Below, piece after piece: positions 47,353 to 58,823 of a DNA stretch of 64,000 nucleotides. Source of the stretch: JAGVSR01 sp963708775 (GTDB taxonomy: Bacteria; Pseudomonadota; Alphaproteobacteria; Rhizobiales; Hyphomicrobiaceae); the NCBI GenBank assembly GCA_963708775.1, contig CAVPTI010000002.1, forward strand, positions 248,001-312,000, given 5' to 3'. The notes below the pieces were generated by a model. It did not search any database. It was not told the DNA's origin and saw nothing but the letters and a program-made list of their open reading frames with translations. The position numbers and the translations under genes were made by a program. The stretch's first letter is position 1; each line of letters opens with the position of its first letter.

Positions 47353-47985
47353 TTATTTCTTTTCTTGGGTGGGTTCCGAACCGGCCAGCAGCTCAGTCGG
47401 CGGGGTGATCGTGATCCCCTCATAGGAATAGACTGCGACGAACTTCGCCGGGCCCTCCGACTTTGCTGATTTGGTCACGTAAAGGGCGGGCAATCCTGTG
47501 TCGGGCGCGACGTAAACTGTTGTGACGACGTCCATCCCGTCAGTGTCCTTGGCGACAGCGGTGCCGTAGCCGATGAAGTCCTTGCCCTCGTACTGGACCT
47601 TGCCGAGACAAGAGAAGTCGGCGGCGGCCTTCGGCGGCACCTTGTAGGCGTCGCGCTCCTGGCTGACGACCTGCGCGTTGTGCGGGGGCTGCTCTTCCCA
47701 GCCGCCTTCGGTGTTGGCCCAAGCCCACTTGCCGATTCCGATGGTCTCGACCGGAGCTTCTTCAGTCGGGCTTTCAATCTTGTTGTAGATCGCGTCGGGG
47801 GCCACGAAGTCGATGGTGCGGACGAGCGGGCCGTTCAGGGTCTGCGCGGTGGCGACGGTGCGAAATGCGGGCTGCGCGCGCTGCTTCACGAACGCGGCCT
47901 CGACCTCGCCTTTGCACTTGTCGTCGGCGACGGCCGGCAGGGCCGCGGCAGCGAGGGCAGCAAGGGACAGAACAACAGAGCGCAT
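47353..47985 (-). CDS. Periplasmic LolA-like protein B
   Basis: A 210-residue exported protein with a signal peptide (MRSVVLSLAALAAAALPAVAD) and a Cys pair (DDKCKGEV, DFSCLGKV). Like its neighbour it carries strands such as GPLVRTIDFVAPDAIYNKI, IGIGKWAWANTEGGW and TTVYVAPDTGLPALYVTKS, which suggest a LolA-like fold binding a hydrophobic ligand. The two genes are 57 bases apart and may be a tandem duplication. No function is known. Confidence 0.8.
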   Translation of the reverse strand: MRSVVLSLAALAAAALPAVADDKCKGEVEAAFVKQRAQPAFRTVATAQTLNGPLVRTIDFVAPDAIYNKIESPTEEAPVETIGIGKWAWANTEGGWEEQPPHNAQVVSQERDAYKVPPKAAADFSCLGKVQYEGKDFIGYGTAVAKDTDGMDVVTTVYVAPDTGLPALYVTKSAKSEGPAKFVAVYSYEGITITPPTELLAGSEPTQEKK

Positions 47986-48087
47986 GATCGAGGCAACCTC
48001 CCAATTATTCGAATTTTGCGCTCTTATACGCGGGTCGCGCGACGGGCTGTCCTTAAATCTGGGAAAGGTTTACAGCCGGGCTGAGGC

Positions 48088-49104
48088 TTACTTGGCGAAG
48101 GCCGCGCAAGGGTCATCGCGATCGATCGTCGGAGTAAAGATGAGATAGTCGGCGGCGGGCTTGCCGTCGGCGTCGCGGGGCACATAAGCCTCGGGGTCGG
48201 TTTTGCCGTCTTCGACCTCGACCAGAACGATAGAGATAACCTTCTTATCTGGTGCGCGGGCGCGGATGTACCAGGGCACGCCGCGATCCAAAAGGGCGTG
48301 ATTATTGCCGGTCAGCAGAATGGCCCGTCCGTGTTCGGCTACGGCCTTTAGGGTTGCATCAGCCAAGTGCGCGTCGCGATACCGTTGGGCGAGTGCCATC
48401 CGCGGGATCGCCGTCTTCGGCAGCATGCCGCAATGGGACGCCTCTATTTCTTCCGCGGAAACGGCGTCGATCTTGTCGCCGAGCGGCTTGTCGAGTCCAA
48501 GGCGCGCCTGCTCCGCAACGGGGAGTGCACCGACACCCTCCTTCGCGACTTTGCGTATCGTGTCGCGCGGGGGATCGCCGGCATAGATCGGCGCGCGGGT
48601 TGCAATCACCGCTTCGAGGAGAGGGTCGATCGGGTACTTGTCCCAGCCGCCTGTCGCCCAATCCACCTTCTTTTTGAATTCATCGAGCGTTGCAGGACGC
48701 GCAGCCGCGCGATTGTATGTGTTGAATGCAGCGATGCCATCGTTCTGGTCGGCGCGCAGTTGCTCCATCACGATCGCTTTTGCGTTCGCCGTCAGAATTT
48801 TCGAGCGCAGCTTGTGGTGGTGCGGATTGTCGTGCGCTTCGCCGAGCACGAGAACATCGAGCCCATCGGCTAACGCGAGCGTTTTGACGAGATCCTGCGC
48901 GTCATGCGGTGTCGAGAGCGTGGGCGTGCCTGTCGTCCGGCCCGTATCGTACACGAGGCAGCTATCCACCGCCGCATAGGTTAGAACGGCCTTGCAGAGC
49001 GGATGCGCTTTGACATTGGCCAAGGGCGCGGGCGGTGAAAAAAAAGCGAGGGTTGCGAAAAAGGCCGTCAGGCCAGCGAGCGAGAGCGACTTCGGATATT
49101 TCAT
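48088..49104 (-). CDS. ChaN-family haem-binding-like protein
   Basis: A 338-residue exported protein of the ChaN family (Tiki/EreA-like superfamily), some of whose members bind haem. The signal segment covers about residues 1-30; the family motif is LVLGEAHDNPHHHKL with the catalytic-type Glu-His pair, followed by AIVMEQLRADQNDGI and ILLTGNNHALLDRGVPWY near the end. It is the third gene separating carA from carB. It has no lipobox Cys that I can see. Confidence 0.88.
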   Translation of the reverse strand: MKYPKSLSLAGLTAFFATLAFFSPPAPLANVKAHPLCKAVLTYAAVDSCLVYDTGRTTGTPTLSTPHDAQDLVKTLALADGLDVLVLGEAHDNPHHHKLRSKILTANAKAIVMEQLRADQNDGIAAFNTYNRAAARPATLDEFKKKVDWATGGWDKYPIDPLLEAVIATRAPIYAGDPPRDTIRKVAKEGVGALPVAEQARLGLDKPLGDKIDAVSAEEIEASHCGMLPKTAIPRMALAQRYRDAHLADATLKAVAEHGRAILLTGNNHALLDRGVPWYIRARAPDKKVISIVLVEVEDGKTDPEAYVPRDADGKPAADYLIFTPTIDRDDPCAAFAK

Positions 49105-49135
49105 GAGAGAACTACTACTGGAGCGCCGCTGCGGA

Positions 49136-50341
49136 TCACCGCTCCTTAATGGGCGCCGTGCCCTTCTGATCTCGCATGAAATTGGCGAACCGGTTGAAGA
49201 GGTAGTGGCTGTCCTGCGGTCCGGGTGAGGCTTCGGGGTGGTGCTGAACGGAAAAGACGGGCTGACCTTCGACCGCTAGGCCGCAATTTGAGCCATCAAA
49301 TAGAGACACGTGGGTTTCTACGACGCCCTTTGGCAGCGTGTCGCGATCGACGGCAAAACCGTGGTTCATGGAGACGATCTCGACCTTGTTGGTCGTGAAG
49401 TCCTTCACTGGATGGTTCGCGCCGTGGTGGCCCTGGTGCATCTTTTTCGTCGTGGCCCCGAGGGCGAGGCCTAGCATCTGATGGCCGAGGCAGATGCCGA
49501 AGACGGGCTTGCCGCTGGCGACGAGTTTCTTGATTTCGGGCACAGCGTACTTGCCGGTTTCGGCCGGATCGCCGGGGCCGTTGGATAGGAACACGCCATC
49601 GGGATTGCGCGCGAGAACTTCCTCAGCCGTTGTCTTGGCAGGCATCACCGTCACCTTGCACCCGGCGTTGGCGAGGCAGCGCAAAATGTTGCGCTTCAGG
49701 CCATAGTCGAGGGCGACGACATGGAACTCCGGCTTGTCGTTGCGCGCATAGCCTTCATTCCACACCCAGCGCATCTCGTCCCAGGTGTAGCTCTGGCCGC
49801 TCGTGACGTCCGGCACGAGATCCATGCCGACGAGGCCCGGCCAGGCGGCGGCCTCAGCCTTTAATTTCGCGAGATCGAAGCGGCCCGACGGCTCGTGTGA
49901 GATGACGCCGTTCGGCATGCCCTTGTCACGGATCAGAACAGTCAACGCGCGGGTGTCGACGCCGGCGATGGCGATGATCCCGCGCGCTTTCAGCCACTGA
50001 TCGAAATGTTCGACCGCGCGATAGTTCGACGGTTCCGTGATGGCGGCGCGCAGCACGCACCCGCGGACACCGGAGCGGGAGGCGAGATTGGATGTTTCCG
50101 TATCTTCGACGTTGGTGCCGACGTTGCCGACATGGGGAAACGTGAAGGTGATGATCTGGCCCGCATAGGAGGGATCGGTGAGAATCTCCTGATAGCCGGT
50201 CATTGCTGTGTTGAAGCAGACTTCGCCGACGGCCGTGCCGGTGGCGCCCAGCCCCTGCCCCTCGATGACGGTTCCGTCGGCAAGGACAAGCCGCGCGGTG
50301 GTCGCGACTTCGGTCCAGGGCGCGGGCGTTGGCGACGTCAT
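49136..50341 (-). CDS. carA: Carbamoyl-phosphate synthase small chain CarA
   Basis: The glutaminase subunit, 401 residues, feeding ammonia to CarB. The N-terminal CPSase domain has FNTAMTGYQEILTDPSYAGQIITFT; the class I amidotransferase domain has SNGPGDPAET, the nucleophile Cys in FGICLGHQMLGLA and the His-Glu pair in VQHHPEASPGP. It runs in the same direction as carB but three genes away. The leader (50342-50672) faces yqeY and holds two hairpin repeats. Confidence 0.98.
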   Translation of the reverse strand: MTSPTPAPWTEVATTARLVLADGTVIEGQGLGATGTAVGEVCFNTAMTGYQEILTDPSYAGQIITFTFPHVGNVGTNVEDTETSNLASRSGVRGCVLRAAITEPSNYRAVEHFDQWLKARGIIAIAGVDTRALTVLIRDKGMPNGVISHEPSGRFDLAKLKAEAAAWPGLVGMDLVPDVTSGQSYTWDEMRWVWNEGYARNDKPEFHVVALDYGLKRNILRCLANAGCKVTVMPAKTTAEEVLARNPDGVFLSNGPGDPAETGKYAVPEIKKLVASGKPVFGICLGHQMLGLALGATTKKMHQGHHGANHPVKDFTTNKVEIVSMNHGFAVDRDTLPKGVVETHVSLFDGSNCGLAVEGQPVFSVQHHPEASPGPQDSHYLFNRFANFMRDQKGTAPIKER

Positions 50342-50565
50342 CGGGGCCTCACGAGATCGGGCTCAGGAATTAGGCGTGCCTGCGGCCATGCTGGAGGACG
50401 GGTGACGCGCGAGCGTACCCAGACCGGCGGCCGGAGACCCTTGAAATTCGGCCGGACCCTAGGGGAAGCGCTCTGCGAAATCAAGGAACGCACCGAGGAT
50501 ACAAAGGTCTCCGGCGCCGCTCAGGCCTCGTCACCTTGCCGCACCTGTCGGCGGACGCCTCAGAC

Positions 50566-50625
50566 GTTTGTTAAAGGTCCGGCTTGCCGGACTCGTGTTT
50601 GTTAAATGTCCGGCTTGCCGGACTG
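50566..50625. repeat. Tandem pair of identical 16-base hairpins upstream of yqeY
   Basis: A perfect seven-base hairpin (gtccggc tt gccggac) occurs at 50577-50592 and again at 50608-50623, each preceded by gtttgttaaa. The period is 31 bases. The pair lies in the gap between divergent carA and yqeY. Confidence 0.8.
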
Positions 50626-50672
50626 GGGACTTAATCCTAAACACCGCCCCTGCCAGTTTGAGGATTGAAGCC

Positions 50673-51140
50673 ATGCGCACCCGGCTCAACGACGACATCA
50701 AGACGGCGATGAAATCCGGCGACAAGCGCCGTCTGGCGACGTTGCGGCTGATCACGGCGACCATCAAGGATCGCGATCTTAGCGCGCATGTGGACGAGCA
50801 GGGGCAGGCGACCGGCCGGGACAGAATCGCGGACCAGGACATTCTTGCGCTGCTGCAGAAGATGATCAAACAGCGGCGCGAGAGCATCGAAATCTACCGC
50901 AAGGCCGGTCGCGACGACCTCGCCGACCAGGAGGCCGAAGAAATCGCCGTCATTGAAGCCTATCTTCCGCAGCAAATGGATGAAGATGCGATGCGTGCGG
51001 CGGTGGCAGGGCTTGTCGCGGACCTTAATGCCAAGGGCCTCAAGGACATGGGTCGTGTCATGGCCGCGCTGAAGGAGCGGTACACGGGTACAATGGACTT
51101 CGGCAAAGCGAGTGCCATGCTGAAAGATGCTCTGAAGTAG
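50673..51140 (+). CDS. GatB/YqeY domain protein
   Basis: A 155-residue YqeY-family protein, related to the tail domain of the amidotransferase GatB and thought to bind tRNA; its role is unclear. The helical family marks are LNDDIKTAMKSGDKRRLATLRLI, RESIEIYRKAGRDDLADQEAEEI and LKDMGRVMAALKERYTG. The ATG at 50673 has GAGG about ten bases upstream. It leads the yqeY-dnaG-rpoD block, as in many alphaproteobacteria. Confidence 0.93.
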   Translation: MRTRLNDDIKTAMKSGDKRRLATLRLITATIKDRDLSAHVDEQGQATGRDRIADQDILALLQKMIKQRRESIEIYRKAGRDDLADQEAEEIAVIEAYLPQQMDEDAMRAAVAGLVADLNAKGLKDMGRVMAALKERYTGTMDFGKASAMLKDALK

Positions 51141-51251
51141 GACGGCTGCCCTGTGAATAATGGGAGTTGTGGCTGAACTCGGGGCGGGATGGACCGGCGA
51201 ATCACTTAGCGTCGCGGAGGTGCTGGGTTTTTCCCCCAGCGCGGGAGACCC

Positions 51252-53275
51252 ATGCGATATTCGCCTCACCTGCTCGACGAGATCCGAGCCCGCCTGCCCG
51301 TGAGTCAGGTGGTGGGGCGCAAGGTTGCGCTCAAAAAGAAGGGCCGCGAGTGGTCGGGCCTGTCGCCCTTCAAGATGGAGAAGACGCCATCATTCTTCGT
51401 CAACGATCACAAGGGCTTCTACCATTGCTTCGCGTCGGGCGAGCATGGCGACATCTTCACGTTTCTGATCAAGACGGAGGGCCTGACCTTCCCGGAGGCC
51501 GTGGAACGGCTTGCATCCGAGGCCGGTGTCACTCTGCCCAAGCCCGAAGTGCGAGACAGGGAAGTCTACGATCAGCGGCAGCGGCTGTCGGCGGTTCTGG
51601 AAGCATCGGTCACATACTTCCAAGAACAGCTCGCGGGGCCCGCTGGAGCGGAGGCACGGCGATATCTCACGGAAAAGCGGGGTTTGAGGCGGGAGACGAT
51701 CACGTCGTTTCGGCTTGGCTATGCCCCCAACTCTCGAACCGCGCTTAAGGAGCATCTGACGAAGCTCGGCTTTTCAGTCGAGGAACAGGCGCTATCAGGA
51801 ATGCTGATCTCGGGAGAGGAGATCCGCGAGCCCTACGACAGGTTCCGGCATCGCGTCATGTTCCCGATCGCGGACTGGAAAGGTCGCACGATTGCGTTCG
51901 GGGGCCGCGCGCTCGATCCGGACGCGCCGGCGAAGTACCTGAATTCGCCGGAGACGCCGCTCTTTCATAAGGGGCACAATCTCTATAATGCTCATCTGGC
52001 GCGGGCCGTGGCGCATGACAAGGACCGTGTCATCGCCGTCGAAGGCTACATGGATGTGGTGGCGTTGACCGAGGGCGGCTTTGCCGAAAGCGTCGCGCCG
52101 CTGGGCACCGCCCTGACGCCGGAGCAGGTCGGCCTTCTTTGGCGCATGACGCCCGAGCCGATTCTTTGTTTCGATGGCGACAGCGCAGGCAAAAAGGCCG
52201 CGTACCGGGCGATCGACACAGTCCTGCCGCTGCTGAAGCCCGGCATGAGCATTCGATTTGCTTTTCTTCCCGACGGGCTCGATCCCGACGATCTCGTGCG
52301 CCAGCAGGGACCCGAGGCCATGGAAGCCGCCATCGCCGCGGCGCAGCCGTTGGCCAGGTTCTGTTCGACCGAGAATGGGCGCAGGATGACTGGTCGACGC
52401 CGGAACGCCGGGCAAAGCTGGAACAGCAGATCCGGATGTTGACGGCGCGGATCGAGGACGGCGCCGTTCGCTCACATTATGAACAGGACATGCGGCGGCG
52501 CCTGCAGTCCGCGTGGGGCCATGATCGGGCAACGGCGCCGTTCCGGCCGTCTCGAGAGACGGGGTTTGGACGTCAACCCGCCCCGGCCGGACGGCCCGCA
52601 GCTAGCTTTCGCGGCATGCCGGCGGGGGGATTTGGCCGCTCAGGCCGGCCAGGGTTGGGGGGCCGTGCCGGCGGGTTTGGTGGTCAGCGAGGCCCGGGGG
52701 GCTTGTCCGCAGCGGGTGGGCCCGCCATTCACGCCCTGCCGTCGTCAAGTTTGCTCAACAGTTCACTTGCGTCAGGTGACAAAACCCGGCCTAACTACCG
52801 GGAGTTGTTACTGATCCGAACACTTATCAATCATCCGTGGTTGGCGACGGAGGATGCCGAAAGGCTTTCCGAGGTCAACTTTACCGCCCCTGTGCTTTCC
52901 AGGCTGCTGGATGCCATCCTTGCGGCGGTTTCACTTGACAATTCTCTTGACAGCTCTGGGTTGCGATCCCATTTGGAACAGACCGGATTCGGCGGGGTTC
53001 TGGATCTCGTCGATCGTTCGGTGACGCACAAATGCGACAGGTTCGCCGAGCCCAATGCCGGGCACGCCGAGGTGGAAGCTGGCTGGCGCCACGCCCTCGC
53101 GCTGCATGAACGGCAAGTCGGGTTGAAGGCGGCGCTCGAAAGCGCGGAGCGTGCTTGGCATGAGGATCGCAACGAAGATGCCTTCCAGCGCATCTGCGAA
53201 CTTCAGGCCGAGCTTGAACGCTTGGCGCGCCCCGAGAGCCTGGATCAGAACACAGAAGATGCCGCAGCGGTATGA
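51252..53275 (+). CDS. dnaG: DNA primase DnaG, frameshifted
   Basis: DNA primase, about 674 residues when repaired, making RNA primers for replication. The toprim domain shows VIAVEGYMDVVAL and CFDGDSAGKKAAY. The N-terminal CHC2 zinc module is degenerate: the usual C-P-F-H is SPFK (38-41) and the usual C-x2-C is CFAS (59-62), so only Cys59 remains. One base is missing near 52354-52358: PLA must pass to VLFDREWAQDDW. A Gly/Pro-rich insert (about 415-465) precedes the helicase-binding domain. Because dnaG is essential, this frameshift is most likely a sequence error. Confidence 0.93.
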
Positions 53276-53416
53276 GGGAAACGCTCGTTCATCGTCCCGG
53301 AGACCTAGGCTGTGCCACGTCAGCGACGGGCCGGCTCGTAGAGTTCTCACCGAGGATATGATCGTCGCCTCGTATCGCACTTTCGTTGTTAGAGCCCTCC
53401 CAAGAGGCGAGACCCT

Positions 53417-55444
<2,028 letters not shown>

Positions 55445-55462
55445 TCGAACGATAAACAACCC

Positions 55463-55498
55463 CTCGCCCCTGGTCCAAAGCCGGGGGCGATTGTGTTT
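55463..55498 (+). terminator. Terminator of rpoD
   Basis: A seven-base stem (tcgcccc / ggggcga) with a loop of about 13 bases and a weak T-tract (ttgtgttt), twenty bases after the stop. Confidence 0.7.
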
Positions 55499-56058
55499 CA
55501 GGTCGTTGTGTCGGGTGTTTGCTGGGAGCCTAAGTGAGTCGCTCGCGTCGAATGCGCGCTGCACTGGAGTAGCGCGAGTCTCTTACTCAATCAGTAGCTC
55601 ATGCCTCTTTGCACTTTATATATAGCCGCGCGCTGCGTTCCTGCCGGTTGGTGATTCGGTTTCGAGTCCAAAGCCACACTCGAACGGACAACTCGCGTTC
55701 AAAATTGGTCTCTTGCGTGCTGCGAAAATTGGCACATGGCCCCGTCCAAGCGTTCTCAAATCGAGTCATCAACAGGGATGCTCACAGCGGCATTGCGCAA
55801 TGATGCACTGCCCAAGTGCTTGTTTTGCAAGGTGTGGCGCGTGCATTAGTGGCGCTATCGCCACACAACAGCCGCAGTCGCTGCCACATCGCGAATGCAT
55901 CATTGTTGCGCAGGAGGGAATCACAGAGTTTCGCGAGTAACGGCGGGTCACATATCGATCGATGTGCCGTTCATGTCTGAGAGCGCGGTTTCAGTTTGCG
56001 TATCGAAAAAGTAGGGCGTCCGCCTTCGAAGATGCCAACGCAGATTGGGAGAAGCTCC
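55499..56058. other. Long intergenic region before the second porin
   Basis: 560 bases with no plausible gene. It is markedly less GC-rich than its neighbours in parts (for example around 55600-55700). A possible dyad (gtgtggcg ... cgccacac) lies at about 55832-55866. It probably holds the porin promoter and a long leader; no tRNA fold was found. Confidence 0.45.
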
Positions 56059-57414
56059 ATGAAGAACTATAGCCTGAGCGCCCTGGTGGCGGCCGGCCTG
56101 CTCGCAGGCGGACTCGCAACCAGCGCTAACGCTGCCGACCTCGGCGGCAATTGCTGCGCAGACCTCGAAGAGCGCATCGCTGAACTCGAAGCCACGACCG
56201 CTCGCAAGGGCAACCGCAAGGTTTCGCTGACTGTCTCCGGTTGGGTCGGCCAGCAGATGACTTTCTGGGATGATGGCATCGAATCCAACACGTACATCCA
56301 CGACCTCGGCACGACGCTGGGCAGCCACGTGAAGTTCACGGGCTCGGCTCAGATTTCGCCCGGCTGGTCGGCTGGTTACGTGCTGCAGATCGAAGCCATC
56401 GGTTCGGATGGTCTGACGACCAGTCAGGACGATCCGAACGGTCCGGCCGTGTACAAGTCTCCTGCAGAGCGGCAGCACGTCCGGCGGCTGGCGTGCACAC
56501 AGCTGCAGTCCTTCTGGTTCGTCAAGTCGGACAGCTCGGCAAGATCAGCCTCGGCAAGCAGTCGCAGGCTTCGGATAACACAGCAATCCTCGTCGACGGT
56601 TCGGGCTCGCTCGTTCCTGCCAACTGGGTTGCGTTCGACATCCGAGCGTTCTTCATCCGACTGAGCGACGGCGGCTACTCGGCCTCTGGGGCGGTCGCGC
56701 AGTCGGTGGTTGCGCCACGATGGGCGGCGCTTGGGGTGACTGCAACGGCTTGACGCAGAACGTCGTCCGTTACAACTCGCCGACGTTCGGTGGTTTCTCG
56801 GTCAGCGCCTCTTGGGGCGAGGATGACATGTGGGATGTCGCCGGCCGTTACGCCGGTGAGCATCACGGTTTCAAGCTGGCTGCTGCTGTGGCTTACAACG
56901 AGGTCAACTCTTCGAACAACGGCTGCACCGGCGGTATTGGCCTTGGCTGCGGCGGTTACAACAACCTTGGCGAACTTGACGCGCAGTACTTCCAGGCTGG
57001 TGTTTATCTGCAGCATGTTGCGACGGGTCTCTTCGGCCTGGTCAACTACGGCGATATGCGAGAATGATACTTTCGATGCCAACACCAGTGCGGAAACTTG
57101 GTACGTCAAGGCTGGTCTTCGCACCAAGTTCAACCATCTTGGCGCCACCGTGTTCTACGGTGAGTATCTGACTGCTGATGGTGGTGCTACTACGGTCTTT
57201 GACAATGGTATTGATCCCGTCACGTCGGTAGACTCATGGACGAGCTCGATGTCTGGGGCCTCGGCGTCGTTCAGGAAATTGATGCCGCTGCGATGTCGGT
57301 TTGGGTCAAGTATCGTCACCTGTCTGCTGATACGACAGTCGCTTTAACGTACATGGGCGCTTGGCGGTCGAAGACTTCGACTATGTCGGCATCGGTGGTC
57401 TGATCAACTACTAA
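56059..57414 (+). pseudogene. Outer-membrane porin, multiple frameshifts
   Basis: A second Porin_2-type gene. The signal peptide (MKNYSLSALVAAGLLAGGLATSANA) leads to ADLGGNCCADLEERIAELE, the same coiled-coil start as the porin at 15431, then KVSLTVSGWVGQQMTFWDD and LGSHVKFTGSAQISPGWSAGYVLQIE. Later strands are in other frames (LGKISLGKQSQASDNTAILVDGSG, YNSPTFGGFSVSASWGEDDMWDVAGRYAG, AETWYVKAGLRTKFNHLGATVFYGEY, and the end DYVGIGGLINY). At least four to five frame changes lie near 56480-56530, 56700, 57060, 57240 and 57350. GGGAG lies before the ATG. A terminator follows. Confidence 0.9.
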
Positions 57415-57440
57415 TCTGACAGATCTCCCATCTGGTTGGA

Positions 57441-57476
57441 GGCCGCCTGGCGACGGGCGGCCTTCTTCCTTTTCTG
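57441..57476 (+). terminator. Terminator after the porin
   Basis: A seven-base stem (ggccgcc / ggcggcc) followed by ttcttcctttt, 27 bases past the porin stop. Confidence 0.85.
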
Positions 57477-57546
57477 GCGCCGGTTATCTTGCCTCAGGAC
57501 GCCGCAAGGCCTTCTCAGCGGGCGCTCCGGTTTCTACAATCGCGCC

Positions 57547-58722
57547 ATGCTGACAAAGTTTTTCTCAGAATTGCGGTCCGCCAAGTTGCCGATCTCCGTG
57601 AAGGAGTACTTGGCGCTGCTCGAGGCCATGGAGGCCGGGTGCGCCAACGGCAAGGTCGAGGATTTCTATTATCTCGCGCGGCTGACACTCATTAAAGACG
57701 AGCGGCACTTCGATCGCTTTGATCAGGTCTTTGGGCACGTCTTCAAGGGCCTCGACCTGATGAGCGAGGCGATCGAGGCCGATATTCCCGACGAATGGCT
57801 GCGGGCGGTCGCTGCGCTTTATCTCACCGACGAAGAGAAGGCCAAGATCGACGAACTCGGCGGCTGGGAGAAAATCATGGAGACGCTTCGCGAGCGTCTT
57901 CGGGAGCAGAAGGAACGCCACCAGGGCGGCAATAAGTGGATCGGCACGGGCGGCACGTCACCGTTTGGGGCCTATGGGTACAATCCCGCCGGCATCCGCA
58001 TCGGGCAGCACGAGAGCCGGCACCAGCGCGCAATCAAGGTCTGGGACAAGCGCGAGTTCAAGGATCTCGCCGGGGATGTGGAGCTCGGAACGCGCAACAT
58101 CAAGGTTGCGTTGCGGCGGCTGCGCCAGTTCGCTCGCTCGGGGGCTGCCGACGAGTTCGATCTCGCGGGCACCATTCGCGGCACGGCTGAGAAGGGCCAT
58201 CTCGATATTCACATGCGTCCCGAACGGCGCAACGCTGTGAAGGTTCTGATGTTCTTTGATGTCGGCGGGTCGATGGACTGGCACATCAAGGGCGTTGAAG
58301 AACTGTTCTCGGCGGCACGGACCGAGTTCAAGCACCTTGAGTATTATTACTTCCACAATTGCCTTTATGAGCGCGTGTGGCGGGACAACACCCGGCGGTG
58401 GACGGAGACGATCCCGACGTGGGACGTGCTGCACACCTATCCGTCGGACTATAAGATCATCTTTGTGGGCGATGCCTCCATGAGCCCGTATGAGATCACG
58501 CATCCGGGTGGGTCGGTGGAGCACATGAACGAGGAAGCGGGCCACATCTGGATCTCGCGGGCGCTGGCGACATACCCGCATGCGGTGTGGCTCAATCCGA
58601 TCCCCGAACAGCATTGGAGTTGGACACCCTCCATTGGCATCATGCAGAAGCTGATGGAGGGACGGATGTATCCGCTGACCCTCGAAGGGCTCGATCAGGC
58701 AATCCGGTCACTGCTACGTTAA
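57547..58722 (+). CDS. CoxE-like VWA domain protein
   Basis: A 391-residue protein with an N-terminal helical domain and a C-terminal von Willebrand A domain of the CoxE type. The metal-site motif is DVGGSMDW (about residue 238, DxGxS form), followed by EYYYFHNCLYERVWRDN and IIFVGDASMSPYEI. Such proteins usually work with a MoxR AAA ATPase to mature metalloenzymes; no MoxR gene is in the window, so the partner is elsewhere or upstream function is separate. The ATG at 57547 is chosen because the frame before it reads through the terminator. Confidence 0.93.
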   Translation: MLTKFFSELRSAKLPISVKEYLALLEAMEAGCANGKVEDFYYLARLTLIKDERHFDRFDQVFGHVFKGLDLMSEAIEADIPDEWLRAVAALYLTDEEKAKIDELGGWEKIMETLRERLREQKERHQGGNKWIGTGGTSPFGAYGYNPAGIRIGQHESRHQRAIKVWDKREFKDLAGDVELGTRNIKVALRRLRQFARSGAADEFDLAGTIRGTAEKGHLDIHMRPERRNAVKVLMFFDVGGSMDWHIKGVEELFSAARTEFKHLEYYYFHNCLYERVWRDNTRRWTETIPTWDVLHTYPSDYKIIFVGDASMSPYEITHPGGSVEHMNEEAGHIWISRALATYPHAVWLNPIPEQHWSWTPSIGIMQKLMEGRMYPLTLEGLDQAIRSLLR

Positions 58723-58823
58723 GGTTTTTGCCTTCTCCCCGCCGCAATGCGGGCGTGCGATTGACGTTAGGGGTAGATCGGCTCCAATACCGGGGTCGAG
58801 CTAGGGATTCGGGGCTTCTGAAC

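Noticed and set aside
55655..55675. A ggtttcgagtcc stretch resembling a tRNA T-loop
   Set aside because: The loop has one base too many and no clover-leaf can be formed around it.
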